From Maritalea myrionectae DSM 19524 (GTDB taxonomy: Bacteria > Pseudomonadota > Alphaproteobacteria > Rhizobiales > Devosiaceae), in NCBI RefSeq assembly GCF_000423365.1, contig NZ_AUHV01000003.1, positions 951,796 to 1,015,795 on the forward strand: a stretch of 64,000 bases of DNA, written 5' to 3'. The stretch's first letter is position 1. The number at the start of each line of letters is the position of its first letter. The position numbers and the translations under genes were made by a program. The notes beneath the pieces were generated by a model. That model searched no databases. It worked only from the letters and a program-made list of their open reading frames with translations, and was not told where the DNA came from. Of this stretch, positions 54,137-62,801 are shown in pieces.

Positions 54137-54730
54137 ATGGCGCGAAAAAAAGATGACGCCCTGCACGTAAAGCGCAAAAGCCAGATATTGGCAGCCGCAC
54201 GTGCCTGCTTCATTGAGCATGGCATCCACCAAACATCGATGCAGCAAATCTGTTCCCGGGGGGAAATCAGCCCCGGCGCGCTCTACCGCTATTTCCCGTC
54301 AAAGCAATCCATCATCGAAGCCATCGCCGCCAGTGAGCATCAATCCAACACCGACCTGATCGACTTTCTGGCTGAGGCCAAAGACCCGGTGTCCGCGCTG
54401 CAAGAGGCGGTCCCCGACCTGCTGGATCATATTCTTGATCCAGATTTTGCCCGCCTGATGGTGGAGATCAGCGCTGAAGCGAGCCGCAACACCTCCATAT
54501 CCAAAACCTTTGATGAGGTGGAAGCACAGTTCCAAACCGAGCTGGAGAAAATTTTCAATCGGGCCGCAAAGCCATTCTCTTTAAAGCGCGACCAGCACAT
54601 TAAAGCACAGATTTTCATTTTTCTGGCGCTGCTCGATGGGTTGGTCGCGCGGGCCGCTCATAATGATCTACCACCGCGCAAACAATTGGTCATGAGCGTG
54701 CAAAAAACCATCCGCGGGCTCTTTGCCTAG
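54137..54730 (+). CDS. TetR-family transcriptional regulator
   Basis: 197 aa. The N-terminal helix-turn-helix (about 13-60) has RKSQILAAARACFIEHGIHQTSMQQICSRGEISPGALYRYFPSKQSIIEAI, a textbook TetR domain. The C-terminal two-thirds are helical with no recognisable ligand signature. AAAGGA lies before the ATG. It is divergent from the hydrolase, with palindromic operators between, so it is almost certainly an autoregulating repressor of that gene. A matching palindrome lies at 22.57 kb. Confidence 0.94.
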   Translation: MARKKDDALHVKRKSQILAAARACFIEHGIHQTSMQQICSRGEISPGALYRYFPSKQSIIEAIAASEHQSNTDLIDFLAEAKDPVSALQEAVPDLLDHILDPDFARLMVEISAEASRNTSISKTFDEVEAQFQTELEKIFNRAAKPFSLKRDQHIKAQIFIFLALLDGLVARAAHNDLPPRKQLVMSVQKTIRGLFA

Positions 54731-54816
54731 TCGCATTCAACATAAAAAGCCCTCGCCATCATTCCATTTATCGGTATGATTATGAAAACCAACTCGAATT
54801 AGGGGGCGCAGTCGGT

Positions 54817-55488
54817 ATGGCACTTATTTCTACGCTTTTGCCACTCATTTTTTGGCTGAGCTATGGCACCATATCCAAACAAATCAGCCGCAAGCGTCCC
54901 TCCATTACCGCGATGATGATTCACCAGCGCTATCGCTGGGTCGCCAATGCCGTCCGGCGCGATACCCCGTTTGATGCCATCCTCACGGGCAACATCATGA
55001 ATTCAGTGTCCTTCTTTGCGTCCAGTTCGGTGCTGTTGATTTTGGCCATGTTTGCCATCTTCGGGCAATTGAACGAATTGCTGCCCGCCCTGCGCACCGT
55101 GCAGGTCAATGGCGCCTATAGCGTGGGTGAATATCAACTGCACCTGATCATTATGTTGGTGATGGTGGTCTTGGCCTTTCTTTCGTTCACCCTATCGCTG
55201 CGACAGTTCAACCACTTTTGCATCTTGCTGGGCGCAGCCGACCACAGCGAAACCGCCGACCCTGAAGAAACAGCGGCCATGGCGCAACTCAATGCCCAGG
55301 GCGCCCGCTATTTCAACAATGGCATCCGCGCCTATTATTTTTCCATCGCCAATGTGGGCTGGTTTATTTCTGCTGAAATCGGCATCGGCTTGGCGATCCT
55401 GACATTTATATTCATTGTGCACCGCGAATTTCTATCAAAATCAAACGAAGCCATTTCGCGCCTGCCCCAACCCAAGGACAAATCTTAA
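54817..55488 (+). CDS. DUF599 family membrane protein
   Basis: 223 aa with about four hydrophobic helices, including SVSFFASSSVLLILAMFAIFG and LHLIIMLVMVVLAFLSFTLSLRQFNHF. The N-terminal MMIHQRYRWVANAVRRDTPFDAILTGNIMNS is characteristic of DUF599. Function unknown. GGGGGCG lies upstream of the ATG. Two further genes follow with 3 and 6 bp gaps, suggesting an operon with the LprI-like and AlkD-like genes. Confidence 0.88.
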   Translation: MALISTLLPLIFWLSYGTISKQISRKRPSITAMMIHQRYRWVANAVRRDTPFDAILTGNIMNSVSFFASSSVLLILAMFAIFGQLNELLPALRTVQVNGAYSVGEYQLHLIIMLVMVVLAFLSFTLSLRQFNHFCILLGAADHSETADPEETAAMAQLNAQGARYFNNGIRAYYFSIANVGWFISAEIGIGLAILTFIFIVHREFLSKSNEAISRLPQPKDKS

Positions 55489-55491
55489 ATC

Positions 55492-55995
55492 ATGAACTTC
55501 AAATCAATTGCCCTGTCGGCAGTGCTGCTATTGCTTTGTCAGCCAGCCTTTGCACAAGACAACCAATTCACGGTGGACGACGAAACCGAAATGCAAAATT
55601 GCTGGGAGGCTGTGACCGATCTCAATTTGCAGGGCGAAGACCACACCTTGCAAGAGTGCATTGGCGCCGCATCAAAAGTTTGCATGGAAGAGGAAGAAGG
55701 CGGCATGACCACAATGGGCATGGCGTCCTGCATCATGCGCGAAAACTCATGGTGGGACAGCATTCTCAACATCAATTATCAAAATTTGAAGCAGGTGCTT
55801 GAGCCAAACCAATTTGAAGATTTGCGCGATGCCCAGCGCAAATGGATCGCTTATCGCGATGCGTCATGCGCCTTCCATTACAATTATTGGGGCAATGGCA
55901 CCATGCGCACCACAGCTTTTGCCAGCTGCATGCTCGACACAACTGCCCAGCGCGCTGCGGAGCTAAGCAGCATTCTCGACATGTCGATGATGTAA
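55492..55995 (+). CDS. LprI/DUF1311 family secreted protein
   Basis: 167 aa with a signal peptide ending in CQPAFAQ. The mature part contains the DUF1311 core: ENSWWDSILNINYQNLKQVLEPNQFEDLRDAQRKWIAYRDASCAFHYNYWGNGTMRTTAFASCMLDTTAQRAAEL. Paired cysteines are likely disulfide-bonded. LprI-type proteins include lysozyme inhibitors, but activity here is unproven. It sits 3 bp after DUF599. Confidence 0.88.
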   Translation: MNFKSIALSAVLLLLCQPAFAQDNQFTVDDETEMQNCWEAVTDLNLQGEDHTLQECIGAASKVCMEEEEGGMTTMGMASCIMRENSWWDSILNINYQNLKQVLEPNQFEDLRDAQRKWIAYRDASCAFHYNYWGNGTMRTTAFASCMLDTTAQRAAELSSILDMSMM

Positions 55996-56001
55996 GCAAA
56001 A

Positions 56002-57135
56002 ATGGTTGAGCCATTTAAGAACTTCTTTTCAATTGCGGTCATTCAACGGATGGCCGCAATTTTGTCTGCGCAGTCGCCAAGTTTTGATGCAACCCATTTC
56101 GTTGCGGTCGCATCAATTGACCATGAAACCAACGAACTCAAACAGCGCAGTCAGCAAATTCAAACCGCGCTTAAAGCAACATTGCCCAATCAATTGGACG
56201 ACCTCGCTCCGATTTTGCTGGGTGCTTTGGGGCCGGAGGCCCCAATTGATGGCGGCGTCACCAGCAATGATCGTGACGGGTTAAACGGCTTTGCGATTAT
56301 GCCCATTTGCGATTTCGTTGCTGAAATCGGCATTAATGATTGGCCGAAAGCCGCGGCGCTTTTTGAAGAGTTGACCAAGCGGTTTAGCGCCGAGTTTGCT
56401 GTGCGGCCCTTCCTTGCAAAAGACCCTGAGGCGACGCTCAAAACCTTTCACCGCTGGGCCAAAAGCGACAATCCCCATGTGCGCCGCTTGGCCTCCGAGG
56501 GGTGCCGCCCATTGCTGCCGTGGGGCATCAGGTTGCATGCTTTTGTTAAAGACCCGACCCCACTCTTGCCGATCTTGGAAACTTTGAAAGACGACCCCAC
56601 AGAATATGTGCGTCGGTCTGTCGCCAACAATATCAATGACATTGCCAAAAACCATCCTGATCTTGTGGCTGATCTGGCGGCCCGATGGATGCAAGATGCC
56701 AGCAAAAATCGGCAACGGCTTGTGCGTCACGCTTGCCGCACCTTGATCAAAAAAGGACACCCACCGACTTTGGCTGCGCTCGGCTATAAGCCGATCGAAC
56801 TGGACCAAAGCAAATTTGAAATTCTCACCCCGACTGTAGAATTCGGCACCGGCTTGAAATTCAAATATTTGCTGACCCCGCATGCCCCGGGCTCGCACCC
56901 CTACATTCTGGATTTCGCTATCCACTTCAAAAAAGCAAATGGGGAGCTTTCACCCAAAGTGTTTAAGCTGAGCACAGGAACAATGGAAGGGAACACGCCA
57001 TTGGCCGGCGAAAAGACAGTGCCGATCAAACCGATCACCACCCGCACATTTTACCCCGGCATCCACAAGTTGGAGCTTTTCCTCAATGGCCGATCATTGG
57101 GTGTCGAAAGTTTTGAATTGCAAATGCCCATTTAG
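56002..57135 (+). CDS. DNA alkylation repair protein (AlkD-like HEAT-repeat)
   Basis: 377 aa. HEAT-like helical repeats fill residues 40-260, for example FHRWAKSDNPHVRRLASEGCRPLLPWG and DPTEYVRRSVANNINDIAKNHPDLVADLAARWM, the DNA-phosphate-contacting segments of AlkD glycosylases. The last 110 residues form a beta-rich C-terminal extension (YLLTPHAPGSHPYILDFAIHFKKANGELSPKVFKL) found in a subset of the family. It would excise N3/N7-alkylated purines without base flipping. It is the third gene of the DUF599 run, 6 bp after the previous stop. Confidence 0.85.
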   Translation: MVEPFKNFFSIAVIQRMAAILSAQSPSFDATHFVAVASIDHETNELKQRSQQIQTALKATLPNQLDDLAPILLGALGPEAPIDGGVTSNDRDGLNGFAIMPICDFVAEIGINDWPKAAALFEELTKRFSAEFAVRPFLAKDPEATLKTFHRWAKSDNPHVRRLASEGCRPLLPWGIRLHAFVKDPTPLLPILETLKDDPTEYVRRSVANNINDIAKNHPDLVADLAARWMQDASKNRQRLVRHACRTLIKKGHPPTLAALGYKPIELDQSKFEILTPTVEFGTGLKFKYLLTPHAPGSHPYILDFAIHFKKANGELSPKVFKLSTGTMEGNTPLAGEKTVPIKPITTRTFYPGIHKLELFLNGRSLGVESFELQMPI

Positions 57136-57486
57136 CACCGCCACACGTGCCGCTGGCGGAAAGATACGCACACACAATGCAATCACATGCTAGGGCGATA
57201 AAGGCGCCTTAGATGGCAAGCCAAACAACAAGTGAGAGCAATCCAAACAGGACTATAAATTCACGCAATACCATACTCATGAAATCTAATATTGAACAAA
57301 TGCCTTAAAAATCGGTTTAAGCAGCGTCGGCCACACCACCAGAGTGAGCAATACAATAAAGAAATTATATTCATAAAACTATATAATTAACTTATTTGTT
57401 AATAATATAGTTTCAATAGACGACCCTGGCCCAAACTTCAACCATTCCCGCGAGTATTTTGGCAAAGAATGGAAGAAGCCAGACCT
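57136..57486. other. 351-bp gap, AT-rich, with possible tiny membrane ORFs
   Basis: No recognised gene. On the minus strand, 57209-57280 could encode a 23-residue hydrophobic peptide (MSMVLREFIVLFGLLSLVVW...), and just upstream a second open stretch encodes a similar hydrophobic segment (FIVLLTLVVWPTLLKP) lacking an ATG. Ribosome sites are weak. 57360-57420 is very AT-rich. Confidence 0.4.
57209..57280 (-). CDS. possible 23-residue membrane peptide
   Basis: Open frame of 24 codons encoding a single hydrophobic helix. No family is recognised and there is no clear Shine-Dalgarno sequence. Included only because its hydrophobic pattern and the similar neighbouring segment are more regular than expected by chance. 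Confidence 0.2.
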   Translation of the reverse strand: MSMVLREFIVLFGLLSLVVWLAI

Positions 57487-57693
57487 TCACTCAGCGTTTC
57501 CTAGCTCAAACAAATCATGCACGCTGACATTCAGCACCGCCGCCAATTTCAAGGCCAACACAGTCGATGGCACAAACACATGATTTTCAACCGTGTTGAT
57601 GGTTTTGCGCGACACGCCGACCTCTTCAGCAAGTTGCGCCTGGGTTAGTCCTGCCTTTTTGCGGATCTCGGCCAAATGTGAAACTAAACTCAT
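57487..57693 (-). CDS. small XRE-family HTH regulator
   Basis: 68 aa from ATG 57693 (MSLVSHLAEIRKKAGLTQAQLAEEVGVSRKTINTVENHVFVPSTVLALKLAAVLNVSVHDLFEL), a minimal Cro/C1 helix-turn-helix of the YozG/HigA-like single-domain type. The larger open frame upstream is in the wrong register with the membrane gene and is disregarded. Its ATG overlaps the stop of the upstream membrane-protein gene (ATGA), so the two are translationally coupled. Two near-identical palindromes upstream of the pair are probable operators. Confidence 0.92.
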   Translation of the reverse strand: MSLVSHLAEIRKKAGLTQAQLAEEVGVSRKTINTVENHVFVPSTVLALKLAAVLNVSVHDLFELGNAE

Positions 57694-58094
57694 GCTCGCC
57701 CCTTCACATCGGCCCAAACAAAGCTCAGCAAATAGGCCGCCGCGGTGAGCGTGCCCATGGCGGCAAATGCGGTGGGATAGCTCACCCAATCCTGCCAGAG
57801 GGGCACGGCAAACGCCGGATAAAGCAATATCGCCACCCAAAAGCCAATGCCTTCGGCTTGCTTGCGGTCAGCAACATAGCCTTCGTCAGTCGCGCGGCGG
57901 GCGTTGGCATTGCCTGCTGCAAACGCTGCAATCGCAATGAGAATACTGCTGGCCACCCCGAAAAGGCCGGGCACCCAAAAGGCAAAGGGTTGCGGCGTGC
58001 CCATGGCCAAAGCCGCCGCGCCATAAACAAGACAGACCAGACCCGTAAGACCCAACATCCCAGTGCGTACATTTGTGAATAATTCAGACGTCAT
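57690..58094 (-). CDS. small integral membrane protein paired with XRE regulator
   Basis: 134 aa, four hydrophobic helices: GLTGLVCLVYGAAALAMG, VPGLFGVASSILIAIAAFAAG, GFWVAILLYPAFAVPLW and AAMGTLTAAAYLLSFVWA. A polar loop contains NARRATDEGYVADRKQAEG, similar in style to DUF2178 proteins, which are also often encoded beside a tiny XRE regulator. Function unknown. It is the first gene of a two-gene operon with 4-bp overlap. Confidence 0.85.
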   Translation of the reverse strand: MTSELFTNVRTGMLGLTGLVCLVYGAAALAMGTPQPFAFWVPGLFGVASSILIAIAAFAAGNANARRATDEGYVADRKQAEGIGFWVAILLYPAFAVPLWQDWVSYPTAFAAMGTLTAAAYLLSFVWADVKGRA

Positions 58095-58108
58095 GTTTCG
58101 CTCCTATT

Positions 58109-58160
58109 TGTAACCTTAAGGTGACATATAGGACATCAAAAATGTAACGTCAAGGTTACA
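58109..58160. promoter_or_regulatory. two XRE-type operators
   Basis: TGTAACCTTAAGGTGACA at 58109-58126 and TGTAACGTCAAGGTTACA at 58143-58160 are each near-palindromic 18-mers with TGTAAC outer arms. Their centres are 34 bp apart, immediately upstream of the membrane-protein/XRE operon. Confidence 0.65.
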
Positions 58161-58167
58161 CATTGAT

Positions 58168-58836
58168 TTAGTGGTGTTCGACGAATTGAAGCGACATGTC
58201 TGGTTGCGGCACCAAATCGGCCGGCACTTCATCTGCCCAAGGTTCCATTTTCAATTCGGGCCAAAGCGCACAAAGCCGCTCTCCCTTATTGAGGTGGGTT
58301 TCCTTGTTGGGCAAATTATAGTTTGGCACCAGATTGAAGGCGAAAATTTCTCGCAACCCAAAGGGCGCATAAAGCTCAAATTGATCCTTATTATTCAGCC
58401 GCATCCCAACCGAATGGGTGGTGCAGGCAAACCGGTCAATCGCCTCACGCGAATGGTCGAGTTTGGGATATTCAAAACCAAAATGTGCCGGATACCATAA
58501 ATGCACCCGCGCCTGATTGCGCACCTCAACCGGCACCTGCATGCCTGCAAAAACCGCTTCGGCGTCATTGATGATCTTGTCTTCATCATCATAGGTGGTC
58601 GCCCCAGCATCATGATAAAAAATGTCAACATCCTTCACCCCATGCATGGGCGGACGCTCGGTCAAATAATTCCAAACATTGTTGTAAATCGCGCCGGAAA
58701 CAATCCACGCATCCGGCAAATCCATGGCGCGCAACCGCGCAAAATAATCATAAAGCGGACCAAATTCGCGGCACATCTTAAAAATCAGCGCCGCTTGTTC
58801 ATCTATGTCCGCATCAGCAAATCTCAAATAGGTCAT
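58168..58836 (-). CDS. nucleotidyltransferase family protein (COG3575)
   Basis: 222 aa. The fold is seen in AWIVSGAIYNNVWNYLTERPPMHGVKDVDIFYHDAG, with DVDIFYHD supplying the metal-binding Asp pair, followed by the conserved ARVHLWYPAHFG and the C-terminal DQFELYAPFGLREIFAFNLVPN. This corresponds to the NTP_transf_6 group of unknown substrate. It has no clear ribosome site. The gene upstream is DUF427, about 70 bp away. Confidence 0.88.
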   Translation of the reverse strand: MTYLRFADADIDEQAALIFKMCREFGPLYDYFARLRAMDLPDAWIVSGAIYNNVWNYLTERPPMHGVKDVDIFYHDAGATTYDDEDKIINDAEAVFAGMQVPVEVRNQARVHLWYPAHFGFEYPKLDHSREAIDRFACTTHSVGMRLNNKDQFELYAPFGLREIFAFNLVPNYNLPNKETHLNKGERLCALWPELKMEPWADEVPADLVPQPDMSLQFVEHH

Positions 58837-58906
58837 GGGCAGAACCTACCCGATTCCCCTCGCCTTCAGAAGAACAAAATAGGCACAAAGAGATAAGCTC
58901 AACGAA

Positions 58907-59314
58907 CTATTGCGGCGTGATCACCACCCGCACCTTGTTGGGCCAAAATGCCATATAGCCTTTTAAGGCGTCTGAAAACTCGAACGGGTTTTCATATGCC
59001 CACCCCAATTCGTCATCACGAAAGGCATAATAGCTGGCATCACCCTTAAGTGGACAATGGGTGGTTTTGTCCAATCGATTCAGCGGCACCGTCACCTCAT
59101 CTTGCGGCACATAGATAACAGGCGGGTAAAGCGTTTTGCCCACTTCCTGTAGCCACACCGCATTATCGGTCGCGATCAATTGGTCTTCGCCAATCATGAT
59201 TTCCACATGCGCGCCCACAGGCTGCACCCGCATAAAATGCTGTGGTTGATCGGGCCGCGCCGCAACGCCTTTAAGCGCCAATTCCACGTTTAGATCATTC
59301 ACTGTCTCAACCAT
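58907..59314 (-). CDS. DUF427 family protein
   Basis: 135 aa from ATG 59314, with GGAGG five bases upstream; a TTG four codons earlier is less likely. The small beta-rich fold is visible in ATDNAVWLQEVGKTLYPPVIYVPQDEV, TTHCPLKGDASYYAF and AWAYENPF-like LGWAYENPFEFSDALKGYMAFWP. DUF427 has no established activity. It lies 18 bp downstream of the flavin reductase gene. Confidence 0.92.
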   Translation of the reverse strand: MVETVNDLNVELALKGVAARPDQPQHFMRVQPVGAHVEIMIGEDQLIATDNAVWLQEVGKTLYPPVIYVPQDEVTVPLNRLDKTTHCPLKGDASYYAFRDDELGWAYENPFEFSDALKGYMAFWPNKVRVVITPQ

Positions 59315-59331
59315 TCTATCCTCCAATCGGA

Positions 59332-59940
59332 TTAGATTTTGGGCCGCGCCAACGCAAAAATATCCTTCACCGCCGCATAGTTGAAATAGCCGAGGCGCCC
59401 AACGGCGGCGATCGCTGCTTCATCAATCATACCATCAGTGATCAAGTGGGATTGGATATGCACCCGCACCACCTCGCCGATGATAAAGTAATTATTGATT
59501 TTGACGCCCTTATGATCTTCCAGCTGCTTGATTTCCACCAACTTGCATTCAAAAGAGGCTGGCGCACCTGCCAACCGCGGCACATCAACCAACTCGCCGG
59601 GCAAGGTCTCAAGGCCCAGTGTTTCAATCTCGCTCATTTCTTCAGCATAAGGCGCGCTGGTGGCATTCATCTGCTCGACCAACGCCAATCCAGCCACATT
59701 ATGCACAAACGCGCCAGTGGCCTCGATATTACGCAAACTGTCTTTTCGGCCAGAGGAAGAAAACCCCAACAAGGGCGGATTTTCGCTCAGAGCATTGAAA
59801 AACGAATAGGGCGCAAGATTGCTGATCCCATCTGCACTGCGCGAGGAAATCCAGCCAATCGGGCGTGGCGAAATCAGCGCCTTAAAAGGATTATGTTTCA
59901 ACCCATGTCCGTCCGCCGGATTGTAAGAATGGAATGACAC
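59332..59940 (-). CDS. flavin reductase family protein
   Basis: 202 aa with a GTG start, backed by AAGGAG 7 bases upstream. The split-barrel FMN-binding fold is evident: ALISPRPIGWISSRSADGISNLAPYSFFNALSENPPLLGFSSSGRKDSLRNIEATGAFVHNV, and VEIKQLEDHKGVKINNYFIIGEVVRVHI. It may reduce FMN with NAD(P)H or bind flavin for another role. Position 2 of a run of four minus-strand genes. Confidence 0.93.
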   Translation of the reverse strand: MSFHSYNPADGHGLKHNPFKALISPRPIGWISSRSADGISNLAPYSFFNALSENPPLLGFSSSGRKDSLRNIEATGAFVHNVAGLALVEQMNATSAPYAEEMSEIETLGLETLPGELVDVPRLAGAPASFECKLVEIKQLEDHKGVKINNYFIIGEVVRVHIQSHLITDGMIDEAAIAAVGRLGYFNYAAVKDIFALARPKI

Positions 59941-59952
59941 TATTTTCTCCTT

Positions 59953-60759
59953 CTAAGACTTGATCAGCTCCCAGGCACGATCCGGCCCGCTTACTTCAAC
60001 CACCATGTCAAAATCATCTGCATGCTGCATCATATGCCGGGTGATCCGCTCATAATATTGAATAAACCGGGCAATCCGCGTCTGATCCTGTGGCGTCGCC
60101 ACCCGACCTACCGCCGCTAAATTCTCTTGTTCCTGCTGCCAACGCCAATCAAAAATTTGCGAGAACGCGCACGGCTTTAAATAGAGCTTATGCACCATCA
60201 TCTGCCACAAGGGCTGATAGCGCGCCGAAAGATACTGATTGACCGCCCGTCGCCACACCCCAGCCGCATCTTCATCCTGCTCCAATGCATTGATCGGCTC
60301 TTGCAACGCCGGTTCGCGCTGAGGCGCGGCGCCGACACACCACCCTTCCAAAAGGATCAATTTTGGTGGCCGTGTCACCTCAAGCCAATCTGAATCCGGC
60401 GCCCGATCGTCCAGAGCTTTGATAAATCGCGGCAGCTTCATGCCCGGCGCAATCTCGCCGCGCTGCAATTTGCCCAGCACATCGAGCAGCGTTTCCACAT
60501 CATGTGTCCCCGGCACACCGCGGGTTGCAAACAAAGGATGTACCTCAGCCGCCAATTTCACCCGTGCCGCTTTTGTCAGATAAAAATCGTCAAGGCTGAG
60601 CACCAGCACATCCTCGCCAAAGTGCCCCCGCACTTCCTGCGCCAGATAGCTTTTGCCAATGCCTTGGCCTCCCGCCAGTCCGACCAATGGGCAATTATTT
60701 GCCGCCATCAAACGCGCGTAACTCGCGATCAGTCGATCTTTTATATCTTGCTTTCTCAT
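59953..60759 (-). CDS. P-loop kinase, D-glycerate 3-kinase-like
   Basis: 268 aa. Walker A GLAGGQGIGKSYLA near residue 27, then VLSLDDFYLTKAARVKLAAEVHPLFATRGVPGTHDVETL, the GLYK/Tda10-type conserved block, and LILLEGWCVGA. These indicate the phosphoribulokinase-like COG4240 group, which includes plant-type D-glycerate 3-kinase. Here the substrate is inferred only. It is first in the four-gene minus-strand run. Its 5' end faces the divergent MFS gene. Confidence 0.82.
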   Translation of the reverse strand: MRKQDIKDRLIASYARLMAANNCPLVGLAGGQGIGKSYLAQEVRGHFGEDVLVLSLDDFYLTKAARVKLAAEVHPLFATRGVPGTHDVETLLDVLGKLQRGEIAPGMKLPRFIKALDDRAPDSDWLEVTRPPKLILLEGWCVGAAPQREPALQEPINALEQDEDAAGVWRRAVNQYLSARYQPLWQMMVHKLYLKPCAFSQIFDWRWQQEQENLAAVGRVATPQDQTRIARFIQYYERITRHMMQHADDFDMVVEVSGPDRAWELIKS

Positions 60760-60854
60760 TTGTAATCTCTAAAACTCATCTTTTTATTGCAGCAAATAGA
60801 CCAACCGAATATTTGATAATCAAACCAAATCACGTGCCGCCCGAAAGCCTTCAA

Positions 60855-62060
60855 ATGTTTGCAGCCCTTAAAGAATTTAACAAGACCATTTGGCTCTTGA
60901 TTCTCGCCACCTTTGCCTCGCGCTTCTTCCTCTTCATGGTCTGGCCCTTTCTCGCCATCATGCTGCACAACAAATTTGGCCTCAACGAATTTGAAATTGG
61001 CGCCTTCCTCACGGGCTCGGCCACGGTGGGGGTCATCTTTGGCTTTTATGTCGGCTATTTGTCGGACATTATTGGTCGCCGCAAAATCATCCTTGTCGGC
61101 CTGTTCCTCAACATCCTCGCCATGGCCGTCATCGGCATCGCCGAGAGCCTGCTGGTGCTGTTTCTGGGCACCTTATTGCAATCATTCGGCCGCGGCACGG
61201 TGGAAAACCCCGGCAAAGCCCTGATGACCGATATGGTCAGCGACCGCAAGGTCAAGGATATGGCGCTGCATGTGCGTTATTTCATGCTCAATGTCGGCGC
61301 CGCCACCGGCCCGCTTCTCGGCACATTCGTTGGCGCCACCGGGCAGCAATCCACCTTTTTATGGATCTCCGGCCTCTATATGGTCTATTTCACCGCCGCA
61401 GCCGTCATCTTCAATATTGAAAAACCGCTCAAGCGGACCATGCAGGGCGATCCACTCAAATTCTCGACAGCGCTTTCCGTACTGCGCAAGGACACGCCTT
61501 TTCTACTGTTCGTCTTCGCGTCGTTTATTGGCTTTGTGGGCTACGGCCAAATCGAATCCGGCCTGGTGCAATATTTGCGACAAATGAGCGTGCCCGAACT
61601 CACCGAACTTTATGCCACACTGATCCTGATAAATGGCGGGACCGTCATCCTCTTCCAATTCGCCTTGCTCAAACTCATGGAAAACTGGTCGCCCTTTTTG
61701 CGGGCCATGTCCGGTGTGATCTTCTTTGCCGGCGGCTTTTTCGGCTTTGCCATCGCGCCCACCGATCCCTGGGTCTGGATTATGGTGGCCATGGGCGTGT
61801 TGAGCATTGGTGAGGCGATCCTCTTCCCCACCCTCAACATCATCACCGACCGGCTGGCCCCAGAGCATCTAAAGGGCTCCTATTTCGGGGCCTCGTCGCT
61901 CTCCAGTTTCGGCTTTGTCTTTGCGCCTTTGTTTGGCGGCTTTTTGCTGCACCAATTTGGCGGCATGGCCCTCTGGCTCACCATGACTGCCCTGACCCTG
62001 TTCGTCGCCGTGCTCTATTTCAGCGCCAATCGACTTAAAGGCGGCATGTTGGAAAGCTGA
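60855..62060 (+). CDS. MFS transporter (MdtH-like)
   Basis: 401 aa from ATG 60855 (MFAALKEFNKTIWLL); the frame extends 56 codons upstream across the start of the kinase gene and is not used. About twelve helices. The loop 2-3 motif is GYLSDIIGRRKIILVGL, typical of MFS, and motif C-like AATGPLLGTFVG follows. FFGASSLSSFGF near the end resembles drug-exporter MFS proteins such as MdtH. The substrate is unknown. Weak ribosome site. Confidence 0.87.
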   Translation: MFAALKEFNKTIWLLILATFASRFFLFMVWPFLAIMLHNKFGLNEFEIGAFLTGSATVGVIFGFYVGYLSDIIGRRKIILVGLFLNILAMAVIGIAESLLVLFLGTLLQSFGRGTVENPGKALMTDMVSDRKVKDMALHVRYFMLNVGAATGPLLGTFVGATGQQSTFLWISGLYMVYFTAAAVIFNIEKPLKRTMQGDPLKFSTALSVLRKDTPFLLFVFASFIGFVGYGQIESGLVQYLRQMSVPELTELYATLILINGGTVILFQFALLKLMENWSPFLRAMSGVIFFAGGFFGFAIAPTDPWVWIMVAMGVLSIGEAILFPTLNIITDRLAPEHLKGSYFGASSLSSFGFVFAPLFGGFLLHQFGGMALWLTMTALTLFVAVLYFSANRLKGGMLES

Positions 62061-62064
62061 GTAC

Positions 62065-62463
62065 CTACTTCAAATGATAGGTCAACGCGTTGGCAATAAA
62101 CAGGCGCAGCTGATCTTCCGGCAGCGGCTCATCGACAGAAAAGTGAATACCGCGATTACCCTCATAATGGAATTCATCGGGAAACATGTGCCGAAAATCA
62201 TCAATGAGCGTCGTTTGGCAATGTACAAAAACCGCGTAATCCTTGAGCTTTGACGGACCAATACGCACGGTCGTGCCGACACATTTTTTGCGTGGCAGAT
62301 AGGAGGGCTCCCCCCATTTCAGGGTTTCTTCCAGCCCGCCCGTTTGCGGCAGGTCTGCCGCAACTTCAAGGATCAACGAACGCAACTCAAACAACCGATC
62401 ACGCGCAGGCTCAGCTATGGCCTCAAAGTTGGCTCTCACTTGTTTGTCTGAATCTAAACTCAT
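62065..62463 (-). CDS. DUF1801 domain protein
   Basis: 132 aa from ATG 62463 (MSLDSDKQVRANFEAI); a TTG eight codons upstream is an alternative. The YdhG/DUF1801 fold appears as RLFELRSLILEVAADL, EETLKWGEPSYLPRK and LKDYAVFVHCQTTLIDDFRHMFP. Family members are small cytoplasmic proteins of uncertain role, some iron-chaperone-like. It is convergent with the MFS gene. Confidence 0.9.
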   Translation of the reverse strand: MSLDSDKQVRANFEAIAEPARDRLFELRSLILEVAADLPQTGGLEETLKWGEPSYLPRKKCVGTTVRIGPSKLKDYAVFVHCQTTLIDDFRHMFPDEFHYEGNRGIHFSVDEPLPEDQLRLFIANALTYHLK

Positions 62464-62528
62464 GTCAGCTAATATTTCCCGCCCCAAACTAAAAAAGTTC
62501 GCCGCAAGCTATTCACGGCGAACCAATA

Positions 62529-62666
62529 TTACTTCTTTTTATCGGGACGTTGCGTCAAAACTGAACCCGCTAAGCGCCGCACGTCCTTTTGAGAGATGCT
62601 TTTAGGGTTCTTTAGTGCTTTTGATGCAATTGAACCTATTGTTTTCGACGTTTTTTCATTTCTCAT
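62529..62666 (-). CDS. 45-residue conserved basic protein
   Basis: Read directly from the sequence: MRNEKTSKTIGSIASKALKN, then PKSISQKDVRRLAGSVLTQRPDKKK and TAA. A perfect GGAGA site lies six bases before the ATG. The SKxA...L..P...S...K.LAGSVLTQ...KK pattern matches a family of tiny basic proteins that I recall from proteobacterial plasmids, islands and chromosomes, with no assigned function. It is the best supported of the small ORFs at the right edge. Confidence 0.75.
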   Translation of the reverse strand: MRNEKTSKTIGSIASKALKNPKSISQKDVRRLAGSVLTQRPDKKK

Positions 62667-62699
62667 CGAAATTCTCCATGCTCACTATGTGCAACACTC

Positions 62700-62801
62700 T
62701 TATTCATTGACAGCAATCGTTGACGCCAATAGGTTCAACTTGTTCTCGATGGCTGGCATCCAACAGCCGGATGCACACATGCTGTTGTTTAAGGGGTGCA
62801 T
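62700..62801 (-). CDS. possible 33-residue ORF
   Basis: 34 codons on the minus strand starting inside the hairpin at 62791-62815 and ending in ENKLNLLASTIAVNE. No family is recognised and there is no convincing ribosome site. It is listed because it continues the same-strand series of very small ORFs. Confidence 0.25.
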   Translation of the reverse strand: MHPLNNSMCASGCWMPAIENKLNLLASTIAVNE

